Shown piece after piece: positions 42,969 to 52,389 of a stretch of 64,000 bases of DNA. A program made the position numbers and the translations under genes. The notes under the pieces were generated by a model. That model saw only the letters and a list, made by a program, of their open reading frames with translations, was not told where the DNA came from and did not search any database. How positions within the stretch are numbered: position 1 is the first letter of the stretch; each line of letters begins with the position of its first letter. The DNA is from Gaoshiqia sp050178015 (GTDB taxonomy: Bacteria; Bacteroidota; Bacteroidia; Bacteroidales; Prolixibacteraceae), in contig JBFXGM010000024.1 of the NCBI GenBank assembly GCA_050178015.1, positions 18,499 through 82,498 of the forward strand. Direction: 5' to 3'.

Positions 42969-43809
42969 GCAACCTGTTCCTGAAATTATTCTTCAACTTT
43001 TTAACGGCTTTATCTCTAATTTGACGTACCCGCTCGGTCGACAAACCAAGTTCGAACCCGATTTCGGAAAGCGAATACTGTGGGTATCCCCCCAAACCAA
43101 AGGAATACCGAACCACCTCAGCTTCGCGTTCGTTCAGTGTTGCCAGGGTGCGTTCAATTTCCAGGATTAACGAATTTCTCATCAATTCCCAGTCGGGGCT
43201 TGGGGAATCATCGTTTAAGATCAGGTCATACAGGGAACCTTGCCCATCTTCGACCGGTGAATCCATGGAAACAGGATTAGAGGACACCTTCATCACCATC
43301 TCAACAGCATCAGAGGTCGTCTGTAACGAAAGGGCCACTTCCTCGCTGGTTGGTTCGCGGTGATGTTCCTGCTCCAACCTGATAAAGGCCTTTTTAATTT
43401 TGGTCACTGATCCTATTTTGTTTTGGGGCAACCGGATCATCCGGGCTTTCTCAGCCAAGGCCTGAAGTATGGATTGACGGATCCACCAAACACAATACGA
43501 TATAAACTTAAAACCACGGCTTTCATCGAAACGCATGGCAGCTTTTATCAAGCCCAGGTTCCCCTCGCTGATTAAATCGGTCAGGCACAGCCCCTGGTTC
43601 TGGTACTGCTTGGCCACCGATACAACAAAACGAAGGTTAGACTTTACCAATTGTTCTAAAGCCTCGCGGTCATCCCTTTTTATCCTTTTGGCCAATTCGA
43701 TTTCTTCATCGATGGTCAGTAGTTTATACTTGCTGATTTCCAGAAGATATTTATCAAACGCAAGCGAATCTCTATTGGTAATCTGTTTGTAAATAATAAG
43801 TTGTCTCAT
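42952..43809 (-). CDS. Secondary RpoD-like sigma-70 factor
   Basis: A 285-residue group 1/2 sigma factor with the short Bacteroidota layout and no region 1.1. MRQLIIYKQITNRDSLAFDKYL at the start, split here by its family motif, marks the RpoD type. Regions 2.1-2.4 include LRFVVSVAKQYQNQGLCLTD and FKFISYCVWWIRQSILQALA, and region 4 ends in GFELGLSTERVRQIRDKAVK. It differs from a typical housekeeping RpoD at many normally fixed places (YPQYSLSEI in region 4), so I read it as a secondary factor. It is the last gene after an alpha-glucan operon, 85 nt beyond the CBM48 gene; joint transcription is possible. Confidence 0.88.
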   Translation of the reverse strand: MRQLIIYKQITNRDSLAFDKYLLEISKYKLLTIDEEIELAKRIKRDDREALEQLVKSNLRFVVSVAKQYQNQGLCLTDLISEGNLGLIKAAMRFDESRGFKFISYCVWWIRQSILQALAEKARMIRLPQNKIGSVTKIKKAFIRLEQEHHREPTSEEVALSLQTTSDAVEMVMKVSSNPVSMDSPVEDGQGSLYDLILNDDSPSPDWELMRNSLILEIERTLATLNEREAEVVRYSFGLGGYPQYSLSEIGFELGLSTERVRQIRDKAVKKLKNNFRNRLLKGYL

Positions 43810-43894
43810 TTCATTATGTTTTTGGAATAATACAACCCTTGTTTTGTCCCGGATCCGCCCTGAATGGATTTTATAGGCAGACCCGGGAATATGA

Positions 43895-44203
43895 TCAAAG
43901 CTCAATCACAGAATTTTCTTCGCCGGGTGAGATACCGTTGGGCACAAACTGATCGGCCTCCGGTTCGTTTTCCCAGACCGAACCATTAATCAGGTAGCGG
44001 AATTGGTAGGATTTTCCGGTTTCAAGGTTTAACGTTTGTGAAAATCCCCCGGACTTAAGCTTTTTCATGGGTTCGCAATTCAGATCCCAGTTATTAAATT
44101 CCCCTGGAATTTGCACACGTTCAACATTTCCGATGTCTTCCTTTAGTTTGAAGGTTACTTTACAAGTCCCGTTGGTCTTCAGGTATTGCTTTTTAATGCT
44201 CAT
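43895..44203 (-). CDS. CBM48/isoamylase early-set single-domain protein
   Basis: A 102-residue stand-alone glycogen-recognition domain. IPGEFNNWDLNCEPMKKLKS followed by SYQFRYLINGSVWENEPEAD matches the CBM48/AMPK-beta type E-set fold, with the Trp and Lys residues that bind alpha-glucan. It has no catalytic domain, so it probably targets or regulates partners on glycogen. It lies 49 bp after the GH57 gene in the same operon, and the sigma-factor gene follows. Confidence 0.85.
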   Translation of the reverse strand: MSIKKQYLKTNGTCKVTFKLKEDIGNVERVQIPGEFNNWDLNCEPMKKLKSGGFSQTLNLETGKSYQFRYLINGSVWENEPEADQFVPNGISPGEENSVIEL

Positions 44204-44252
44204 AATAAATTTATTTTGGGTGAAACATTTTATCGTTGCTGCGGCCTCTGTT

Positions 44253-45482
44253 TCAGGCCATTTCCAATATTTTCTTTTTCATGTCGGCGTATTGTTGCTG
44301 CTCCTTTTGAATAAACTGTTCCAGCCGGATGGTGAAATCGTTCAACACGTTCATATAGTTGATGAAAGCGTCAAAAGGACTGCCGTAAGGGCTGTGAAAA
44401 GCCTGGAAGTCGCCACCGGAAGCATAGTTGGTGTTCATGTAAAAGAAATGGTCGCTGGTTTGCAGGTATTGCCAGTCTTTTAACACTTGTTTGTCATGGC
44501 AATCCTGCACCATACCGCTTAGCCGGTATAATTTTTCAAAAGCTTCCTGTTGCAGCTCGTTGCCCAGCCATTTTTGCGCACCGGCATGGGCTGTTTGATG
44601 CCCCACATGCAAGGTGGCAGCAGGCTGAAATTGGGAAATGAGTTCGGAAGGGGTCGCAAACTGGAATTTCGATTTCCGGAAAACAGCCCCGGGCAGTGAA
44701 CTCAGAAAATCAAAAATCCCTTCCTGTGACTTTTGCCGTTCGCCGAAGGTTTCATAATCCATAAACAGGTTCACCATCTTCTCATTTTGAGGGAGCAAGT
44801 TCAGCCACGACACAAACTTTTTTGCATCCAGGGGCCATTCGCTCCAATTCGGATCTGAAAAACGGAAAGCGATATCGTCGCTCAATCGTTCATTTTTCAA
44901 CAATACAGCCAGGGCAGGGTTTATTGCGTTACTATATAAGTAGTTCGGGCTTCTCCATTCCAGGATGTGCCGGGGGCCTTCGGCCAGCATGCCCTTGAAC
45001 CCCAGCTCGGCAACCTGGGCCCCGATTTCGTCGGAATAGACCAGGCCGGTATTGGCAAAAACGGACGGACGAGCGCCAAACAACGATTCGGTAGCGGCCA
45101 CATGCATACGTACCTGCCTGATAAATTCGTCTTGATCGTGCAAGGCCGATAAGGAGCTGGCATAAGGTTCAGCCACAAACTCCACGCACCCGGTGAACGC
45201 CAGTTCGCGGAAACTGTCCATAACCTCCGGGGCATAGGCCTGAAATTGGTCGATGGCCGTGCCCGAGATCGAAAAGGCAAGCCTGAACCGGCCCTGGTAT
45301 TTTTTGATCAGTTTCAGGAGTATTTTGTTGGTCGGCAGATAACAGTTTTGGGCTACTTGTTGCACCTGGTATTCGTTTTGGGGGTCGTCATAATAGTATC
45401 TGGAATTTCCGATATCAAAAAAACGGAACCGTTGCAGCCTCACCGGCTGATGGACGCGAAAGTAAAGACAGATTGACTTCAT
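44253..45482 (-). CDS. GH57-family alpha-glucan hydrolase/transferase
   Basis: A 409-residue GH57 enzyme. CLYFRVHQPVRLQRFRFFDI at the start holds the HQP motif. VEFVAEPYASSLSAL near 123-137 has the catalytic nucleophile Glu, and LFMDYETFGERQ near 268-279 the general acid Asp. The family includes alpha-amylases, 4-alpha-glucanotransferases and branching enzymes. In Bacteroidota a close relative accompanies glycogen synthase and debranching enzyme. Here it follows a GT4 glycogen-synthase-like gene by 24 bp, so it acts in cytoplasmic storage-glucan metabolism. Confidence 0.9.
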   Translation of the reverse strand: MKSICLYFRVHQPVRLQRFRFFDIGNSRYYYDDPQNEYQVQQVAQNCYLPTNKILLKLIKKYQGRFRLAFSISGTAIDQFQAYAPEVMDSFRELAFTGCVEFVAEPYASSLSALHDQDEFIRQVRMHVAATESLFGARPSVFANTGLVYSDEIGAQVAELGFKGMLAEGPRHILEWRSPNYLYSNAINPALAVLLKNERLSDDIAFRFSDPNWSEWPLDAKKFVSWLNLLPQNEKMVNLFMDYETFGERQKSQEGIFDFLSSLPGAVFRKSKFQFATPSELISQFQPAATLHVGHQTAHAGAQKWLGNELQQEAFEKLYRLSGMVQDCHDKQVLKDWQYLQTSDHFFYMNTNYASGGDFQAFHSPYGSPFDAFINYMNVLNDFTIRLEQFIQKEQQQYADMKKKILEMA

Positions 45483-45506
45483 AATTCTTAAAATTTACTC
45501 GTTAAT

Positions 45507-46808
45507 TCACTTTGACTGATGCATGTTGATGGCCGCCTGGTACACTTTTTTTACCTGCCGGGCCGAGTCTTCCCACTTTAAACTAAAGGATTCTTTTTTG
45601 CCATGCCTGGCCAACATTTTTGAAAGGGGCCGATGTGTGAGAACGCCATAAATGGCATCCGCCATGGCATGCACATCCCAAAAATCCACCTTGATGGCAT
45701 TCGATAAAATTTCGGAAACGCCTGATTGCCGGGAGATGATGACCGGCACCCGGGCCTGCATGGCTTCCAGGGGCGAGATGCCAAAGGGTTCGGACACTGA
45801 CGGCATGATATAAACATCGCTCATCCGTAACATCCGGTAAACATCGTCTCCTTTCAGGAAACCGGTAAAATGGAACTTGTCTGAAATTTTGAGTTTTGCG
45901 GCACGACTGATCATCCGGTACATCATATCGCCGCTTCCGGCCATTACAAAGCGCACATTTTGCATCTTCTTCAGGACGCAGGCAGCTGCTTCGACAAAAT
46001 ATTCGGGTCCTTTTTGCATAGTAATCCGCCCCAAAAAAGTGACGACCTTTTCGTCAAATCCTTTGGCGACAGGCTCACTTTCGTCATGCCGGTAAGGCTC
46101 AACGGCATTATAAACCGTCACGATTTTTTCCGGGTCGATCCCGTATTTATCAATGACTACCTGACGGGTGAGCTTACTGACGGTGATAATCTTGTCGGCG
46201 GCCTCCATTCCTTGCTTTTCAATCGCATACACCCGGGGATTGGCGCTCCCGCCGCTCCGGTCAAAATCGGTGGCATGTACATGGATGACCAGCGGTTTCC
46301 CGGAAACTTCCTTCGCCGCTATGCCGGCCGGGTATGCCAGCCAATCGTGGGCGTGGATCACATCAAACTCCGTATCCCGGGCAATTACCCGGGCCACCAC
46401 AGCATACCGGTCAATTTCGGCCAACAGATCGGGCCCGTATTTCCCGGTAAACTTAATTTTACCCTGATCGTCCGTTTCAACCAGGGAGTTGGAGCCGGCA
46501 ACCGTAAAGTTGGTTTGCCGGTAATAATCTTCCGGATCGACATACGGCACCAGGGCGGAACTTACTTCCACATAATCAATGGATTTTTCAAACTCGCTCA
46601 ACCGGACCTTCCGGTTTGACACCGGAACATCGGCGGCCCCAATCAGCTTCATGTTGCCCTGGTCTTCGCCGCCAAACAACTTGGGAACCACGAAGGTCAC
46701 GTCCACATCACTGAAACCGGAAAGTCCTTTGGTCAGCCCGTAACAGGCGGTGCCCAATCCACCCGAAATATTGGGAGGAAACTCCCAGCCAAACATCAAT
46801 ACTTTCAT
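45507..46808 (-). CDS. GT4 glycogen/starch-synthase-like glycosyltransferase
   Basis: A 433-residue GT-B enzyme. VLMFGWEFPPNISGGLGTAC (3-22) is the N-terminal glycine loop. VIHAHDWLAYPAG, TFLGRITMQKGPEYFVEAA and SVSEPFGISPLEAMQARVPV are GT4/GT5-type donor-site segments, including the E-x7-E pair. Genes of this type next to GH57 are usually called glycogen synthase in Bacteroidota. It is the first gene of the operon, and a hairpin lies 31 bp upstream. The donor (UDP- or ADP-glucose) cannot be told. Confidence 0.88.
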   Translation of the reverse strand: MKVLMFGWEFPPNISGGLGTACYGLTKGLSGFSDVDVTFVVPKLFGGEDQGNMKLIGAADVPVSNRKVRLSEFEKSIDYVEVSSALVPYVDPEDYYRQTNFTVAGSNSLVETDDQGKIKFTGKYGPDLLAEIDRYAVVARVIARDTEFDVIHAHDWLAYPAGIAAKEVSGKPLVIHVHATDFDRSGGSANPRVYAIEKQGMEAADKIITVSKLTRQVVIDKYGIDPEKIVTVYNAVEPYRHDESEPVAKGFDEKVVTFLGRITMQKGPEYFVEAAACVLKKMQNVRFVMAGSGDMMYRMISRAAKLKISDKFHFTGFLKGDDVYRMLRMSDVYIMPSVSEPFGISPLEAMQARVPVIISRQSGVSEILSNAIKVDFWDVHAMADAIYGVLTHRPLSKMLARHGKKESFSLKWEDSARQVKKVYQAAINMHQSK

Positions 46809-46838
46809 ATCTGCACTTAAATGAAGAAATTTTTACTT

Positions 46839-46871
46839 AAGCCCATGCCTTAGCAATTTAAGGCATGGGCT
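46839..46871 (-). terminator. Strong hairpin upstream of the alpha-glucan operon
   Basis: AGCCCATGCCTTA and TAAGGCATGGGCT are perfect 13-bp arms around GCAATT. Read on the minus strand it is followed by TTAAGTAAAAATTT, a poor U-tract, so it may end an upstream transcript or sit in the leader of the GT4 mRNA. Confidence 0.5.
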
Positions 46872-46918
46872 GTCCTTCTTTCGAACTGATTGCTGTTTAA
46901 CACGATCGCTATGAAGAC

Positions 46919-47131
46919 CTATAATGCAACTGAATGCCGGTTTATTTTCAACTGAGGGAAATCTTTGCTGGCAGATTTCTTTTCCGAAAGCTGCCAATCC
47001 ACGATAAATGCATCTTCGTCGCAAAAAGGAGGTGCGAAACTGTAAAGATCATGCCCTCTTTTAGGGTTCCGTTTGCGGGCAATGGATGCCCGCAGATCCA
47101 TGTGGGGGCTGTGTACGTTTGGTGTAAGCAT
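46919..47131 (-). CDS. Possible small protein upstream of the alpha-glucan operon
   Basis: A 70-residue frame with no family I recognise and no membrane helix or signal peptide. It is listed because it lies on the minus strand between a possible -7 element (47217) and a strong hairpin (46839), in a 578-bp gap that otherwise has no gene. The composition is not clearly protein-like, so it may be a chance frame in a long leader. Confidence 0.25.
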   Translation of the reverse strand: MLTPNVHSPHMDLRASIARKRNPKRGHDLYSFAPPFCDEDAFIVDWQLSEKKSASKDFPQLKINRHSVAL

Positions 47132-47216
47132 GAAGTGTCCTCTCGTTAAAGGTTAAAAATTTTATAGAGTTTCAGGTTGAAATGACTTCTGCTTGTAATT
47201 TTCAGTTGACAAAGAA

Positions 47217-47224
47217 CAAAACTA
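47217..47224 (-). promoter_or_regulatory. Possible -7 element on the minus strand
   Basis: CAAAACTA here reads TAGTTTTG on the minus strand, an exact TAnnTTTG match. It may drive the small frame at 46919 and the alpha-glucan operon with a leader of about 400 nt. Confidence 0.35.
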
Positions 47225-47386
47225 ATGGCGATAGAATAGATCACACCATATTTTTCTGTTCAGTATTGGTTCATTTTGTTCAGCCCGGATTTTCGGATAA
47301 AATAGTCGCTATTATTGTGTTCGTAACAATTTTTTTATAGTTTAAAGGCTCAATAAACAGGATTAAGCTAACCGACCACCCACACT

Positions 47387-49870
47387 ATGTACAAAGATTA
47401 CGAAACCTTTATCAAGTGTTTAAAAGATGAAATTCAAGCAAAATTTGGCAGGAACATATCATACGCGAAAGACTGCCAGGAATTGGCGGCAATCATTCAG
47501 GAGAAAACAAAGAGACAGATAAGTCCTTCTACGCTTAAACGGCTTTTCGGGATTGTTAAGTCTCCTTTTGCTCCCTCAATGTATACCGTCGACACGCTTT
47601 CGATCTTTCTGGAGTTTAAAGACTGGCAAGAGTTCATCAATCATTTTGAGAAGGAAAGACACCGCTATTCGCCACACGAAAACTGGGAAAACCTCAAAAG
47701 CAGGACGAATGAAATCACTAAGAAAAGCTTGGAGTCTATCAGGTTTAAATTAGGCAACCGGTTTGAAAATTTCCCGTACCGAAAGTTTGCCGAGAAAAGG
47801 TTTTCCGATTTTTTATCCTCGCCGAAAGTTGCTGCAGCCTTTGTTGCCCCGGATGGATACGGAAAAACTCCTATTGTGGTACAACTGGCTGAAAGATTCT
47901 TTATTGGCCTGGATGCTTTATGCCCCAACGATATTCTTTGCTTGGTGGATGGGAGCCTTCTTTATAATCTGGTGACCCTTCATCAAAAAATTAGCAGGCT
48001 TTATAACCTGATTGAATATAACCCGAAGAATAGTTTCAGTTCCGGATTTCGTGAACACCCGGAACAAGTTAAAGGCCGGTTTGTCTTGATTATAGATGGC
48101 ATTGACGATGTTTATCCGATTAATGGAAAAACCATACAATTCATTGAGAACTTGCAAAAAATGATTTCCACGTATGAACATATTGAATGGTTTAAAGTGC
48201 TGATTACCTGTACTCCGCTAATCTGGAGAATGTTCGCCGAGCGGATACAGAAAGACCATCTGCAAAAGTTACTCTGGTACGATGCAACTTTGCGGGGAAC
48301 AGAGCATGATATTATCAACATACCTTTGCTTAAACAAAAGGAGATAGATGAAATATTGGCAAAGAACCACTTCCCACAAAGGTATGATGACCTTGAATTA
48401 AACAATCCCCATCTGGCCGATATGATCCGGAACCCCTATTTACTGCATCTGTTTATCCTGTCGGGTAAATCCAACGGGACCATTAGCGAGACGGATTTGC
48501 TGGATCAATACATCAAACGGATGGTGTTGACACCTCCGTTACTCCATGAAAAATATTCCATCCTCCAATCTTATTTTTCGTTGTGCTCCAACGGTAAGAA
48601 GGGCGTTGAGGTAAAAAAGGAAGACCTAAATATATCGTCGGAAAACAAGTTAGCATATACCGAACTTCTTCGGATGGGGTTCTTATACGAATATTCACTG
48701 GTTGATCAATACCTTTCATTAACTACTTATGTAAGTTTTACCCATAATACGCTTTTTGCCTATTACCTGGCAAATGTTATTATTAAAGAGGATGCGATTT
48801 CAATTGAAAATCTCAAAGCCACAATTGACGGGTATCGAAACTCACCCAGACTTCAAAATTCGATAACAGAGTATATCATAAAAATCTTGTTCCGGGATGA
48901 AAAAATTGAAATCCTAAAAGACATTTTCACGCTATTCGAGCAGGAAAAGTTACGGCAAAATTCAAATCAAGATGCCACATCTCGCTGCTGTGGAATACTG
49001 GCAAATATTGTCAACGGCGAAATGAGAAGGTACCCTGGTTTGCGAAAGCGGCTTATGCCAATTTACGCCCAGTCGGAAATTGGACGGTCAATCTATTTTG
49101 AGCGTTTTTTTGATTTGGACCGCATCGTACTTAACTCTGGGGATGAGCTGGACTGTTACCTGCGCTATAACCAGACAGAAAGCGCCAGAGATTATGCCCA
49201 CTATCTGAAGTATCTGCAATATTTTTTAAGCGAAAACTACGAATTGTGCCAACAGGAATATGAACATATTGAAAAATTGGTGCTTCCCAAAGAGGGAACT
49301 CCTTCAGATTTTGCCTACTATTTTGTACCGCGAATAATCCATCAATCCGTATTTCAGAAGAACATTGAAGGCTCCCTGATGGCAGCAGCACATGATACTG
49401 CCAACCAGCTTTTACAGAGTGGGAAACAAGAAAAAACTGGATTGCCGGTATTTGAATTTGAACTGATTTCGGCTCTGCATTACGGGCAGCGGTATCGGGA
49501 GATCATTCAACTTACCAGGCGAGTACTTGAAAACTACGATTTATCCAATTGGGAATCATCGGTTAGCTATCAATTGTTTCTTTCCGATTATGCCAGCGCC
49601 CTTTTGCAGTCAGGCGAAACAAAAGAAGCTAACGACCTATATCAACAGGTACGATTTAAGCACATCAATTTTCCTATGAATAGGAAATATTTTTTAAAAA
49701 TACGACTCATGCTCATAGAAACTGAATTTCTGATTTTTAACGGAAACCTGAAAAAAGCCCAGAAAAATCTGGATAAAATCCGGGCCATCTCCGAAAAACT
49801 GAAATTTAACTACTTTTATAACAAAGCAATGGAAATTGAAACTGAATTATTCCCGCATCCAGGTAAATAG
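47387..49870 (+). CDS. STAND-like P-loop ATPase with N-terminal HTH-like domain and C-terminal helical repeats
   Basis: An 827-residue protein. Residues 20-85 form a small domain seen at the start of many Bacteroidota proteins (YAKDCQELAAIIQEKTK, then ISPSTLKRLFGIVKS) that looks like a DNA-binding helical bundle. The NTPase follows: Walker A APDGYGKT (154-161), Walker B LIIDGIDD (234-241), and LITCTPLIWRMF as sensor 1. About 340 helical residues follow, ending in TPR-like repeats. This is the layout of STAND regulators and some defence ATPases. It stands alone, with no nuclease, protease or TIR partner on either side. The function is unknown. Confidence 0.75.
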   Translation: MYKDYETFIKCLKDEIQAKFGRNISYAKDCQELAAIIQEKTKRQISPSTLKRLFGIVKSPFAPSMYTVDTLSIFLEFKDWQEFINHFEKERHRYSPHENWENLKSRTNEITKKSLESIRFKLGNRFENFPYRKFAEKRFSDFLSSPKVAAAFVAPDGYGKTPIVVQLAERFFIGLDALCPNDILCLVDGSLLYNLVTLHQKISRLYNLIEYNPKNSFSSGFREHPEQVKGRFVLIIDGIDDVYPINGKTIQFIENLQKMISTYEHIEWFKVLITCTPLIWRMFAERIQKDHLQKLLWYDATLRGTEHDIINIPLLKQKEIDEILAKNHFPQRYDDLELNNPHLADMIRNPYLLHLFILSGKSNGTISETDLLDQYIKRMVLTPPLLHEKYSILQSYFSLCSNGKKGVEVKKEDLNISSENKLAYTELLRMGFLYEYSLVDQYLSLTTYVSFTHNTLFAYYLANVIIKEDAISIENLKATIDGYRNSPRLQNSITEYIIKILFRDEKIEILKDIFTLFEQEKLRQNSNQDATSRCCGILANIVNGEMRRYPGLRKRLMPIYAQSEIGRSIYFERFFDLDRIVLNSGDELDCYLRYNQTESARDYAHYLKYLQYFLSENYELCQQEYEHIEKLVLPKEGTPSDFAYYFVPRIIHQSVFQKNIEGSLMAAAHDTANQLLQSGKQEKTGLPVFEFELISALHYGQRYREIIQLTRRVLENYDLSNWESSVSYQLFLSDYASALLQSGETKEANDLYQQVRFKHINFPMNRKYFLKIRLMLIETEFLIFNGNLKKAQKNLDKIRAISEKLKFNYFYNKAMEIETELFPHPGK

Positions 49871-49890
49871 CATCTTCGCATAAAGTTTTT

Positions 49891-49898
49891 TACATTTG
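49891..49898 (+). promoter_or_regulatory. -7 promoter element for the GT39-like gene
   Basis: TACATTTG is an exact TAnnTTTG match. It overlaps a TTG at 49896 that opens a longer frame, which makes the ATG at 49929 the sounder start. Confidence 0.6.
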
Positions 49899-49928
49899 GA
49901 GTATTCATTCAACTCCAACGAACCATTC

Positions 49929-51575
49929 ATGATACCACCACAGGACTTGCCCGACAGCTTTCCAAAATCACGCTGCAAAAACACCTGCAAGGCGTTGCGA
50001 AAAAATGGTTTGTTGAAACTTGGCTTTATCCTGATTTTTATCGTTCTTTTTTTCTTTATGGGCTACCATAAACTTGGCTCAACCGGCCCCACCTCCATTC
50101 ACGCGTGGCGGCAAAGCGACAGCTATGGCATGACCCTCGCCTATTACCATGAAAACCATTCGCTGTTTGAACCCCATGTACTGTATGTTGGCGAAAACGG
50201 GCACCGGCAGGCAGTCAGTGAATTTCCGGTCCTTTATTACCTGACAGCAAAAATATGGAAGACCACCGGCATAGTGCCCGGCATATTGCGAATGATTAAT
50301 TTTCTGCTGCTGTTGCTAGGCCTGTATCATCTAATGAAACTGAGCCATGATTTTCTGGATGACCGGCTATGGGCCATATTCTGTCCGTTGTTATTGTTTT
50401 CGTCACCGCTGCTCGGGTATTACTCCTATAATTTCATCCCCGACATTCCGGCCTTAGGACTCGCCCTCACCGGCCTTTATTACCTCTATCGGTTTGTAAA
50501 AGCGAACCGTTCCCCGGATTTACTTATTGGCACACTGGCCTATACCCTGGCGGTTTTGCTCAAAGTAACGGCCATTTTTTCGCTACTGGCCTTACTAACA
50601 ACATTAACCGTTTTACATTTCCGCGAAATCCGCATCTATCTGGCAACAGTGGTTAAACTATGCCTTTCAGCCGCTCTTATTTTGGGGACATACATTGGTT
50701 GGAACCGCTATGCGGCAGCGTATAACCAAGAGCATATCGAAGGATTCTTCCTTCAGTCGGCTTTACCCATTTGGGAGATAAACCGCGAAAAGATGCTTGA
50801 GATATTTCAGCCGCTTAGCCGAGATATTCTCCCCAAGTTTTTTTCGCCCCTGCTTTTGGTATTTTTAACCATCGTCTTCCTCCTTATTATGGTGAAAAAG
50901 AATAGGGGCAATCGCCATTTGCGCGTTTTCACACTGCTTGTGATGACCGGATTTTTCGCTTTTATCCTGCTGTTCTATCAAGGGTTGAATGTTCATGATT
51001 ACTTTTTGATCAATATGCTGGTCATCATCCCAGCCATTGCCCTAAGTGGATTATCGTTACTAAAAAAGCAATATCCCCATGTTTATCAATCATCGAAATT
51101 CAGGATAATCGCAGTGATCATCCTCATCCTGCTGCTAAACAACAACATGCTATTTACCCGCTCTCACTATAACCCGCATCAACCCATGGTGAAATACAAC
51201 CTTCCTTTATCCAAATACATGCGGGGATACTGGAATTATTTTTACTGGATGCGCGAGTTGCAGGACTTTCAATATGAAGGAATTTCTGATTATGTCCGGA
51301 GTATCGGGATTCGATACAACGACAAAGTCATCTCGCTGGGGGACTATTCGCCCAACCGGACACTTTGCTGGATGCAAGTGCAGGGGTTCACTGATTACTG
51401 GTATGATTATTACCCGCTGCCCGAACGAATGGAAAAGCTGATAAAACTGGGGGCAAAATACTTGGTCGTGAACAAGAACGACCAGCCGGACTCCCTGGCC
51501 CTTTCGCCCTATACCGGAAATCTGATCGGTAGATATAACAACATCCGGATTTATTTATTGCCGAATTTACCGTGA
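49929..51575 (+). CDS. GT39/ArnT-like membrane glycosyltransferase
   Basis: A 548-residue protein with 10-12 predicted helices. The first is LKLGFILIFIVLFFFMGYH. The first periplasmic loop holds SIHAWRQSDSYGMTL, the Asp-containing acidic motif that these GT-C enzymes use to bind a polyprenyl-phosphate sugar. EFPVLYYLTAKIWKTTG opens the second conserved section. A soluble C-terminal domain follows. It probably moves a sugar from a lipid carrier to an outer-leaflet acceptor. It is not part of a visible polysaccharide locus, and the gene before it is the orphan STAND-like ATPase. Confidence 0.8.
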   Translation: MIPPQDLPDSFPKSRCKNTCKALRKNGLLKLGFILIFIVLFFFMGYHKLGSTGPTSIHAWRQSDSYGMTLAYYHENHSLFEPHVLYVGENGHRQAVSEFPVLYYLTAKIWKTTGIVPGILRMINFLLLLLGLYHLMKLSHDFLDDRLWAIFCPLLLFSSPLLGYYSYNFIPDIPALGLALTGLYYLYRFVKANRSPDLLIGTLAYTLAVLLKVTAIFSLLALLTTLTVLHFREIRIYLATVVKLCLSAALILGTYIGWNRYAAAYNQEHIEGFFLQSALPIWEINREKMLEIFQPLSRDILPKFFSPLLLVFLTIVFLLIMVKKNRGNRHLRVFTLLVMTGFFAFILLFYQGLNVHDYFLINMLVIIPAIALSGLSLLKKQYPHVYQSSKFRIIAVIILILLLNNNMLFTRSHYNPHQPMVKYNLPLSKYMRGYWNYFYWMRELQDFQYEGISDYVRSIGIRYNDKVISLGDYSPNRTLCWMQVQGFTDYWYDYYPLPERMEKLIKLGAKYLVVNKNDQPDSLALSPYTGNLIGRYNNIRIYLLPNLP

Positions 51576-51687
51576 TTACCATCCACTACTGTAACCACCA
51601 ATAGTAATAAGAACTTTGGAGAATATGGCTAAAATCGCCTCTATTCTTAACTGCCAACAAGGGCACATCAGTAGAAGAAGCATAAAA

Positions 51688-51722
51688 AAAGCCTTTGACC
51701 ATCAAGTGATTTCAAAGGCTTT
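51688..51722 (-). terminator. Terminator of the secreted CsgG-like gene
   Basis: AAAGCCTTTGA (51688-51698) and TCAAAGGCTTT (51712-51722) pair, and read on the minus strand they run into seven T (51684-51690). Confidence 0.75.
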
Positions 51723-51744
51723 CTGGAACAAACGGTCGCTCAAC

Positions 51745-52389
51745 TTAGCTTTTCGAATATGCAATTCTCCGGGAGGCTTTGCGCATCAATATATTAATCA
51801 AGTCTTCATTAGAACTACCAATAGCTCCATTAATTCCTTTGCTGTAATTAATCAGCAACTCCCCTTCTGTTCCATCATGAATAAATAAATTGAGTACTGC
51901 CTTATTCGTACTTCCCCAAAAGCCAATCAACGCACCAAGAACAAGAGATGCGCCTTCCGACATGGGTTTATTCGTTTCAAATTTACCGGAAATAACAGCA
52001 TCAACTTCAAGTATTTGAGCTATTTCATCCGGGGTATAATCCGCCAAATTATCATAGGTTATTCCCTGCTTTTTCAACAAAGCATTTGTTCTGTTAGAAT
52101 CCTGCACCTTAACCCGTAAATCTCCTCGTTTTTCCCGTTTAAGAAACCAGGAATACATGGCAGACTGCACACTCTCTCCCTCTGAGGTTTCCATTCGGGC
52201 CAACTGCTCGGCCGAAATATCTTTCATTTGTTTCGGACGAAGGGTCACGGATGCTTTAAAAGGTAGTATGGCAATTGTCTGATGGTCTTTTGTAATTTCA
52301 TCAAAAGCAGGATTTTCATACAGATTCGTTTGAGAAAACACCGTCAAAGAAATAAAAACGAACCATAATAAAAGGATTAGATTTTTCAT
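51745..52389 (-). CDS. Secreted protein, CsgG/TolB-N-like fold suspected
   Basis: A 214-residue protein with a signal peptide (KNLILLLWFVFISLTVFSQ, cleavage about residue 20). QTIAILPFKASV near 37-48, then a long helix, then DEIAQILEVDAVISGKFE near 123-140 is the pattern of CsgG-like or TolB-N-like periplasmic proteins, in which a helper lipoprotein predicts a 'gvDaii.G' strand. There is no lipobox Cys, so it is probably periplasmic. The assignment is by pattern only. No curli or transport partner lies near it. Confidence 0.55.
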   Translation of the reverse strand: MKNLILLLWFVFISLTVFSQTNLYENPAFDEITKDHQTIAILPFKASVTLRPKQMKDISAEQLARMETSEGESVQSAMYSWFLKREKRGDLRVKVQDSNRTNALLKKQGITYDNLADYTPDEIAQILEVDAVISGKFETNKPMSEGASLVLGALIGFWGSTNKAVLNLFIHDGTEGELLINYSKGINGAIGSSNEDLINILMRKASRRIAYSKS

